Below, piece after piece: positions 55,873-64,000 of a stretch of DNA of 64,000 bases. This DNA is from Zanthoxylum bungeanum (Eukaryota > Streptophyta > Magnoliopsida > Sapindales > Rutaceae): assembly GCA_019454045.1 (NCBI GenBank), contig SKCR01041523.1:62001-126000 (forward strand). The letters run 5' to 3'. The stretch's first letter is position 1. Every line of letters begins with the position of its first letter. A program made the position numbers and the translations under genes. The notes beneath the pieces were generated by a model that saw nothing but the letters and a program-made list of their open reading frames with translations, did not search any database and was not told the DNA's origin.

Positions 55873-57762
55873 TGTTTGGGTTATCCTAATTTTTACATTT
55901 CTAAAATTAACACGATACGGACATGACTCATTGACTTATTTTGTCACCTCTAACTGTAACGTATGCACGTGAGACGAGGGAAATTTTCTGCTTGTTTTGT
56001 CTTAGATTGCATAAATGTAAGGATGCTTGCATTCTTATGCTATCTTCAACCTATCCTTATGGTTTTTATACAATTATATTCATGTGTCACAAATAAGAAT
56101 CATGTCTAGTTCTCTTATTCTCTTCCTCATGTCTTTGCACGTTTGCTCCAATTACAATCTTGCACAATTCTTAAACTTGATGTTTAGTTGAAGTTCGAAA
56201 TTACTTTAAAAAAAAATTAAATTATTATCCGTCCATCTAAAAAGTGTATCAATTTTTCAAATCGCCGCGCTAGTAGTTGGAAATTTAAGTAAAATGGCCA
56301 TTTTGTTTTGAAGTGTATTTTTTGTTTTTCTTTTTGGAAAAATAAAATAAAATTTACCCATACTAAAATTTGTTCTATATGCACTCAAATTTCAAAAAAC
56401 AACAATAAATTTTTTTTTTGGAAATGTTGGGGAAATTATAAGAAAAAATTTGATGTTGTAACACACACAACTTTGATGAAATATTCGCATAGCAGAACAA
56501 GAAAAAAAAAAAAAGAAAGAAGAAAGATTTTGAAACAAAGGTTTACAAAAGATGAAGCTAAAATGCCTTAAATTTCACAAAGTATTATAGTTTAGGATTC
56601 TTAATGTAAGTGAATTCTTATTCAAGTATTTTTAAGCTCTTAGGATTCATGCATATTCATATAGAGTATTTAAGGTCAAGTAAATAAAAGCTTTAAATCT
56701 TCTTTACCATGTACTGTGTATTGGAACCAGCATATCGATTCCTATACTGACATACCGGTAACTGGGATCACGAAACCCAATTTCTGGAACCAGCATACCG
56801 ATGACCGATCATCAGACATAGTTTCTGGAACCGACATACCGGTGACTGACCAAGAAGAATTAGGAAATCGGTCCATATACGACATATCGGTCCCATACTG
56901 GTGAAGTTGAATATTTTGCACACGTTCTGGAACCGGGACAATGCATACCGGTGTCCATACTAGTGACCATACCGGTCAATAAAAGTGTTTGAATTCTCAA
57001 CGGTCAAATTTTTAGGAGCCGTTTGATGTGGTTAAACCGGCATATTGTGTTGTCAGACCGGCATACCAGTCCCCGCACTGGATAATAGATCTTTCTAGTT
57101 TTCAGCCTATAAATTGAAGTTTAAATTTCACTTTTGATAAGAGAACACATATAAAGAAAAATACAATTTATACATTTTTTTCATACTCTTGAAAAGCTTC
57201 AAACATAATAAAAAAGTGTTTCAAAAATCATCAACATCTTTTATTCTCAAAAATTAAAAATCTCATTCTTTCATCTTTATATTCATTTTAGTATAAAAAC
57301 TCACATTCAATCTTTATTGTAATCTTGTGTGAGTTCGTAAATTGTTGTAAAACTCTTTCTATTCAAACACTTGTGAAAATTTCTTGTGTGAGTTGGGTAT
57401 ACTCTCAAGGAAAAGTTTATTGTAAAGGTTCAAAGGAGTCTTGGAAGAAAGAAAGATCTATGATTGTAAGAAGTTGTTAAAACTTAGTCGAGCCTTCAAG
57501 TGATACTTAAAGAGAGTCGATGTAGTAGACAAACGAATTGGCCGAACCACTATAAAATCGATTTTTCGATTTTTTTTTCTCCTTAATTCATTTTTTTTGC
57601 AATTCTATTCAAATTATATATGTTAATTATATTAGTTGGTAAAAAACTATATTATATATAGTTTAAAATTACAAAGAATTTGAATTTCACATTTATTTTT
57701 AATCACCCAATTCATCTCCCCTATTGGGTATAGCGTGTTTAAGACTTGTAGGTAATTTCAAC

Positions 57763-57915
57763 CCCGCCGTCAAAAGACCCGACTCGAGCTTAAGCGGAGC
57801 AGGTAAAACCCCTGAATACTCTAAGCTCTTATAAAAATCTACTTATAGACTCAAACCCATGACCTGACAATCAAGTCCTAAGCTCTTTACCACCAAGCTA
57901 CACTTATTGGGGCAC
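57763..57915 (-). mobile_element. tRNA-derived SINE, copy C
   Basis: Same position and flanks as copy B in the duplicated segment; A-box-like TAGCTTGGTGG and B-box-like GGTTTGAGTCT on the - strand. Confidence 0.65.
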
Positions 57916-58214
57916 AAACAAAACAAAATTTAATAAAGAAGAAATGAGAAAAGGAAAAAAATGGTGGTAGAAAATAAAAAATAAATATTCCCTTTTCATT
58001 TTCTCATTTTTACCCCTCTAATGTCTTCAAGTTTTAAAAGCGACGTGAAAATTTGATAAATTTGTAAACATTTGATAATTTAATTTTTTTTAAGTAATTT
58101 CAAAGTTCGATTAAATATCAATTGATAATTTTCGAACAATTTATTATTGTAACTTGTATGGTTGGTAAACAATTATGTCCCCAAGGGCATAATTTAGTTC
58201 GTTTTCAAATATTT

Positions 58215-58367
58215 TGTTGTAAATGTGAATTTCAATAAAAAAAAAAAAAAAAAAAGGAGTTACATGTTTTGGAATTTAAATAGTTGTTACAAAAGTTTTA
58301 ATTGGAGAAGTTACAAAAAAATTTTAATTGGGTGTATATATATATTTTTAGAGATAAATTAGTTTAA

Positions 58368-58428
<61 letters not shown>

Positions 58429-59136
58429 AACACAGTTTTTTAAAAAAAAAATGTAACAGTGTTCCATTTAATTTCTCATAACAGTTTTTCAATTGGTTCA
58501 AATCTGTAACAGTTGAAACACGTTTTGATTTTTAATGAGCAATGTTTAATAAAATATTTTAAGCACAAAACGTAAAAGAAATTAAGTGGACAACGTTTTA
58601 ATTATTTAATTATGGACAATTATATATTTTCCTATGTAAAGAAGCTTCACGTTTACAAATTCTTGGTGAATGAGCATAGAGAAACAAAGCAGTTTTGTGA
58701 AAGAGAAAAAAAAGGTAAAAATATATACACAGCCGAGGAGAAAAGCAACGTTTTCTTATTTTCTAGTTCTGGTTTCTTGCATCAACTTTGCAAGCAAAGC
58801 CGAGAACAATCAATCTTGTTCGTGGATACTGTTTTACAGAAATTGCTTTTCTTTGTATTTTCTTCTTTGATACCGAGCAATAGTTTTGTTTTGCGTGTAA
58901 GTATTTCAATCGGATTTCAGTGCTAACCGATTGAGACAATGTATATCTGGGCTGTTTTATCCTGGGGACGTCGGAGCCGATTACTGCTAGCACAAATTCC
59001 TGGGCAGAGCCGCGAAACGTCTTAAAGAGAGCGACCTAGTCCGCGACTCAACCCAGATTCACTTTTTGTATCTTGGTAAACGGTAATATTGTTCTAACTC
59101 ATAATCTGTTTCTTATTTGTGCAAATTGTTCTAACA
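58215..59136 (+). repeat. Solo LTR of copia B (922 bp)
   Basis: TGTTGTAAATG ... TTCTAACA, flanked on both sides by TATTT (58210-58214, 59137-59141), a perfect 5-bp target duplication. No internal element sequence follows, so the element was reduced to one LTR by recombination. It defines the true LTR length of B. Confidence 0.85.
58369..58426. repeat. (TA)n microsatellite
   Basis: About 28 TA units inside the solo LTR. The other B LTR copies have much shorter runs at this place. Confidence 0.9.
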
Positions 59137-59199
59137 TATTTTAATAAAATTTATCATCCGAATTCGAGTTTTTTTTGTTTTTCTTTTTTTAAATCGTGG

Positions 59200-59356
59200 G
59201 AAACTCTACCGCCAAACTATCTATTATGGGTTTAAGCGAAGCGGGTAAAACATCCGACAGTCTCAGGCTCTTACAAGAAACGCACTCCCTGAATTTGAAC
59301 CAAGAACATCAATATGAGATCCTGAACCCTACACCACCAAATCACACCTCTTAAGC
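59200..59356 (-). mobile_element. tRNA-derived SINE, copy D (divergent)
   Basis: On the - strand TTAAGAGGTGTGATTTGGTG, a B-box-like GGTTCAAATTC and the tail GACTGTCGGATG...CGCTTCGCTTAAACCC. More diverged than copies B and C, with flanks of its own, so an independent insertion. Confidence 0.55.
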
Positions 59357-62263
59357 AATAACTCTTTTTGAGCATACTCAACTCTCTTTTTTTCCTCAAA
59401 AGGGGAAAATTAGAAGCAAAAAAGAAGAAGAAAGTATAGTATTATTATAGACTACTGATTCAATGACCTTGTGGCGCAATTTAGAACTCCAAATAAGAAT
59501 AATATTTATATATCCAACCAAAAGTTGCAACTTTCAAGTTAAAGGACCAAAGAAATTTAAAGGACATTCAACTTTCAGTTATCTCCACCTTAATAACTGT
59601 GTATTATTTATACCAATTTAATTACTTGAACCAAGACATCAAATTCAAGAGGCCTCCAAAGCATCTCCAATAATATTTCCTATAATCGGGACCGGTTCTA
59701 ATATATTCGAGACCTAAATCAATTTTTATATTTTGAATTCATTGAACATATTATAATATTATAATAAAAAAGAAAAATTATTTCTGGTCCACCCTAAGTT
59801 AGGCGAAAGTCTGAAAATGTTATAATATTTTTCACTTCATTAATTTTCCATATGATGTTATAAAAGTATATATTTTTCCACTCGAAATTATAAATATGTA
59901 TCTTATTCCACCCGAAAATATACAAAAATTTAACAAATTTTCAACTTAGAAATGTGGAAATTGATACACTTTTGAAACTTTGGGTAAAAAATGATAAAGT
60001 CAAAAATATTACAATATCTTCCAACTATTGCCTAATTTATGTGGACCGGAGATAATTTCCCTTAAAAAAAAATTAGCCATTGGCCATTAAATTATTCTGA
60101 TACTATAATGAAAAAAAATGTGGGACTATAGACGGATATATATATATCATCAAAACAACGTAGTTCTGATGATAAAAAAAAAAAAAAAATTATAATAAAA
60201 ATTTTGTCCTCCGCCTCTATATCATCCCTCTCTTTTTTACCAGTAAAGCAATTATTAATGGCTACTCTAAGTACAGGCAACACCTCTTAAATATTGCTCC
60301 TGAAGATAGTTTTCCTAATATGATCTAACCTATTATGTATTTATTATAGTGATATTTAATGTATAAGGCCCATTATGTAAAGTGGTACCACAAGTCCACA
60401 GCCTATCTGTTTATGACTTGTCGTAATAATATAGCGCGAAAATAAATATTTTGGTTCATCTTAGAAATTGATTTTTCCTGTTTTAAGTTTTTGAAAAATT
60501 ACTAAAGCATTGCTATATTTTTGGTACTAAATATATATATATATATATATATTTTAAAAAGGTAAATGTAATTTTAAAAAGTTTTTGAGAATATTTTATT
60601 TTAATATCTTTTTAAAAGTAATAAATAATCATTAGAGAGTACTTTTTAGCTCTTTTAAATCACTTTCCAATATTGAATTTAGTTCTTCCAATTGATAAAA
60701 TAACAAATTAATTATTTGCAAAAATTTACTTCTTATTGTATGAAAATTCACAGAACCAGGGTTTAGAGCTAGCAAAGGAATCATGTTTCAACTGTCAATA
60801 TTTATTTAACATGAGTCTCACATTAGTCCAAACTTAATATTAGATCCTAATTCATGGCAAACAACGTAAGAGATTGAAAGTAAATTACATAATTTCTTGG
60901 AATTTGAATTTCTTTTTCATGTTTGCACCAAGTATTTAGGGTTAGTTTTGGAGTGGTACAAAAAAATATTTTTATCTCGTAGCACTTTCTTCAGTAGCAC
61001 TTACTCACAACATCAATTCATATTTACTTGAGTAATAAAAATTACTTCTAGATAATTTTAATATATTATTAATATTTATTTATGTGTTGGAAATTATTAA
61101 AATAGACATTGTACACAAATTAGTCCGTGTGAAGATCTTCAGATAGCCTGTCACATGTTAGAAAATAATCGGACAGTCGATTGTGACGATTGTTTTTATC
61201 CAATAACACGTGTCATTATTTTATTGGCTAGTATATCCATATAATTATTAAAGAATATCTTTAGAATTCTAAAAATATTATATGTCACTCCATGTGCTAC
61301 TTGAGAGAATCACATAATTAGGTGCCATCTCAAAAAGCACCTCTAGTTCTTTTAAAATGAGACAAATATTTTCATAATCATTATTGAAAAAATATTTTTA
61401 TGGCATTAAAAAGAACTGCAAACGAGCTCTTAATTTCTAGTCGCATAATTTTTTCTAATTATACGTATTGAATCATTCTCAGATTCCGCAATATGTGAAA
61501 CCTATATATTGAATTATCCTTTTAACGCTGCATGTGATTAATATTAGAGATAAGATTAACATCGCTTCTTTTATTCAATTTCAAGTGTGAAATATATGTT
61601 ATTATTAATTTTATGATATAAAATATTATTTTTTTTTCATAAATTACCGTAGACAAAGGAAACCTGATATATTTTTGAATTTTAAGTTAATTTTATTTCG
61701 ACATATGATAATTTCCTAAGGTTTATTTTAACATTATACGAATGAAAATGGAAAATCCAATGCAATTAAGAATGAAAAGTAAGGACATGTGATAATAAAT
61801 CAATAGGACCACATCAATTTATGCAGCAAAAATTATACAAAGAGTGTATCTCTTTGCAACTCATGTTCAAAACGAGAACAATTTATAGAATTTTTCCAGC
61901 CTGGAGCTTTTGAATGGCTCTAAGTACGTGTCTCTGTGTGTGTATATATATATTTAATGAGTTGTAAATATAATTAATGCATGATGAAATGAGCATTAAT
62001 GTCCCTGAACCATTAAAATAAAATCAATATTATGAATGTTTAGATACTCTTGGTCTCACAATAGGAAAACATATGAGCCCTAGCTCCTTAATTAGGATAT
62101 GTCATTATCAAAACTGTACAATAATTTATGATATTGGTAAACATTACAAGATTATATTGTTTAGGTTGTCACCATTTATTAAAAAATTTATTTCATTATT
62201 ATTGGCCAAAGAATTTAACGAGTAATTCTTTGATATAATATAGGTACGAATGACATGACATCT
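59357..62263. other. Intergenic, AT-rich, no gene recognised apart from a MITE
   Basis: I see no protein-coding exon. Short microsatellites occur at 60533-60551 (AT) and 61943-61952. The MITE at 59776-60060 is listed separately. Confidence 0.5.
59776..60060. mobile_element. MITE with imperfect long inverted repeats
   Basis: Left end AATTATTTCTGGTCCACC and right end (reversed) AATTATCTCCGGTCCACA, continuing as AAGTTAGGCGAAAGT versus AAATTAGGCAATAGT, then TATAATATTTTTCACTT versus TGTAATATTTTTGACTT. The arms are alignable for about 80-100 bases. Target duplication unclear because of A-runs at both edges. Confidence 0.6.
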
Positions 62264-62282
62264 CACTACAAGAATTATGGTT

Positions 62283-62730
62283 TTTAGCGTCCAAATATTT
62301 AGCGTCGAAACAGTATTCCTCTTAGCGTCGAATAACATTTTCGACGCTATATGTCATATTTTTAGCGACGGAATAAAACTTCTTCGACGCCGAATATTAA
62401 TTTTTTAGCGTCGAACACTTTTTTCGACGCTAAAATCAGTACTTTAGCGTCGAATAATATTCGACACTGAATAATTCTATTATTGCAATAATTTTTGGCG
62501 CCAAATATTACACTTTTAGAGTCAAAAAACGGAGTCGACGCCAAAATATACTTTTAGCGTCGAATATATAGCGTCGCTAAAGGTTTATGAAGTTTCCACC
62601 GACAAATCCTTGATTCTTTAGCGTCTAAATTAAATTCGACGCTAATTTTTTGATATTTAGCGTCGACAAAACCGTTTCGACGCTAAAAACGGCAACAATT
62701 AGCGTCGAATATTCAAATTCGACGCTAAAG
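62283..62730 (+). repeat. CACTA sub-terminal repeats TTTAGCGTCGAA, both orientations
   Basis: Roughly 18 copies of TTAGCGTCGAA or its complement TTCGACGCTAA, often paired as short inverted repeats. In CACTA elements such arrays bind the TnpA/TnpD-type proteins during excision (established for En/Spm). Confidence 0.85.
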
Positions 62731-62885
62731 ATAGATTAAAAATGCAGATTGCCACCAACCCTTCTCCCCCTCTGTTTTTTCTCTCATTCTCTTAATTTTC
62801 ATCCTCTGAAATCTGAGATTTCTCCTCTACAGCCTCACATCTCTCCTAAAAATTTTCAATAAAATTGTAATCAATTTCCGATAAG

Positions 62886-63143
62886 GTAATTCTTCTTTCA
62901 TATTTCTTTATTATTTTCAATTTTTATGATTATATATGTTGTTTATATGTTGTTTGTTTTAGTGATTTATGATTCATATATGTAGAGTAAGTATATTAAT
63001 TAATAAAATATATTTTTTTGTAAACTATTTAATTTATCATATATATATATATATATATATGTATATGCTTAAATAAAGTATTAATGAATTAGTAATGTTG
63101 ATTACTGTAAAATGATATCTAATAATTATATTATTATATTTAG
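62886..63143 (+). other. 5' UTR intron of the CACTA transposase
   Basis: Donor GATAAG|GTAATTC at 62886 and acceptor TTATATTTAG ending at 63143, just before the start codon. Upstream is a CT-rich leader (62760-62880), consistent with a transcript start shortly after the repeats. Predicted only from consensus. Confidence 0.5.
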
Positions 63144-63156
63144 GTATTCTGCTGAA

Positions 63157-64000
63157 ATGGATAGAAATTGGATGAGCTCTCTGGATAGATTGAGTGTTGA
63201 ATATCGTAATGGAGTGTCTGAGTTTATGGAAGTCGCAAAGCAACACATTGATGCAGAAGGTCGTGTTCGTTGTCCATGTGCAAATTGTTTGAATAGGAAA
63301 AGGAAGCGGTTAGATGAAGTTCATAATCATTTATACATGTCAGGAATATCACCAACTTACCGTACGTGGATTTATCACGGTGAGCAGTATAATTCTCAGT
63401 CAAGTTTTTTTATTCCGGTGAAGGGAGCAGTAGTTACAATCAACCTGCAAACGATGAGATCACCAATATTTTGCATGACTTACAAGGTCCACAACTTGGT
63501 CATAGTGTTAGTGGTGACATGCCAGTGTTAAGTGGAAATGATCAAAATTTATTTAGTGAACTACTTGATGAGGCAAAAAAAATTCCATTTGAAGGTGCTG
63601 GAATGTCGATCTTGAATTTCGTTGTGAAATTATTACACATTAAAGTGATCAACAGAATGACCAACAAAAGTATCGATATGATGTTAGAGTTACTGGCCCA
63701 AATGTTACCGGTTGGAAGCGAATTGCCTAAGTCGTACTACGAGGCAAAGAAAATGTTGCGTGATCTGGGAATGTGGTATGAATCCATTCATGCTTGTAAG
63801 TTTGATTGTGTATTATTTCGTGCCGAGTATGAATCACTTGAACATTGTCCGATATGTGGTGAAAGTCGGTACAAAGTCCGTGGTATGGGGAAGAAAGTGC
63901 CTCAAAAGATATTGCGATATTTCCCTTTAACGTCTAGGCTGCAGAGATTGTTCATGTCACGACACACAGCGACTGATATGATATGGCATCATGAAAAGAG
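63157..64000 (+). CDS. CACTA tnp2 transposase, N-terminal part, one frame shift
   Basis: Start MDRNWMSSLDRLSVEYRNGV at 63157 (an upstream in-frame ATG at 63112 lies in the predicted intron). The first ~80 residues are the transposase-associated domain: FMEVAKQHIDAEGRVRCPC, then NCLNRKRKRLDEVHNHLYM and YRTWIYHGE. A one-base shift falls in a run of seven T at 63405-63411. The next frame is then open to the window end: FSELLDEAKKIPFEG, LPKSYYEAKKMLRDLGMWYE, CKFDCVLFRAEYESLEHCPI (a C-X2-C pair CPIC) and KVPQKILRYFPLTSRLQRLF, MSRHTATDMIWHHEK. This is the tnp2 family (PF02992), which cuts the CACTA ends. The homopolymer shift suggests a sequencing error in a possibly intact gene. Confidence 0.88.

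Larger units (their letters stand above)
55873..59063 (+). repeat. Long direct repeat, copy 2 (partner at 7466-11353)
   Basis: Same content as copy 1 without the MITE: non-coding DNA, fossil LTR with ACCGG motifs (56720-57090), SINE C and the B LTR. No gene of its own. Confidence 0.9.
62264..64000 (+). mobile_element. CACTA (En/Spm) DNA transposon, 5' part
   Basis: It begins CACTACAAGAATTATGG, the canonical CACTA terminus, preceded by TCT (possible 3-bp duplication; the other end lies outside the window). Sub-terminal repeats, an untranslated exon with an intron, and the tnp2 transposase follow in the expected order. Confidence 0.9.

Noticed and set aside
60960..61400. Possible third MITE with AAAAATATTTTTAT near both ends
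   Set aside because: AT-rich words only; no alignable inverted repeats.

Overview
The window is nuclear DNA from a flowering plant, probably a eudicot. It holds almost nothing except transposable elements. Evidence for a plant: a NAC transcription-factor sequence with GT-AG introns, Ty1/copia and Ty3/gypsy LTR retrotransposons with plant-type primer-binding sites, a CACTA transposon, a hAT-like element, MITEs and a tRNA-derived SINE family. There is no bacterial operon structure, no CRISPR array, and no rRNA or tRNA gene that I could find.

Layout. 1-2918: 3' part of a NAC gene with a C-terminal membrane anchor, frame-broken. 2985-5325: reversed Ty1/copia fragment (integrase piece, gag, leader, PBS, LTR). 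5326-5457: SINE. 6151-7186: hAT-like element with a perfect 8-bp target duplication. 7466-11353: a segment repeated at 55873-59063 that carries a fossil LTR, a SINE and an LTR of a copia element, here called B. 9834-33106: element B, a dead copia. It is split by gypsy element F (14497-32620, TSD ATAAT). F is itself split by E (25829-31689, TSD CCTTC), a gag-only gypsy derivative primed by tRNA-Asp. 33107-55872: gypsy element D, sitting in the 3' LTR of B. D is split inside its RNase H domain by a reversed non-coding element, called LARD (38774-48244, TSD CTAC). 55873-59136: second copy of the 7.5-11.4 kb segment, ending in a solo LTR of B with TSD TATTT. 59137-62263: intergenic DNA with a SINE and a MITE. 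62264-64000: 5' end of a CACTA transposon with its tnp2 transposase.

How the genes work together. F and D are both gypsy elements of the Tat type: gag, protease, RT, RNase H, a second archaeal-type RNase H and integrase, all on the + strand. Downstream of integrase each carries a second, convergent gene on the - strand. In F it is a 'putative gypsy-type transposon' domain protein. In D it is a plant mobile domain (PMD) protein. Both antisense genes have an N-terminal domain exon, two 70-77 bp GT-AG introns and a coiled-coil or acidic C-terminal part. This paired architecture is the most interesting biology in the window.

Inferred order of events: B inserted, then F and D into B, then E into F and LARD into D. 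The duplicated segment at 7.5 and 55.9 kb shares one B insertion site. One copy keeps B internal sequence and the other is a solo LTR. D's 3' edge is 11 bp short and has no target duplication. This means either a true rearrangement or a join of two haplotypes in the assembly. Many frame breaks are single-base indels, some in homopolymers, so part of the 'pseudogene' signal may be assembly error.
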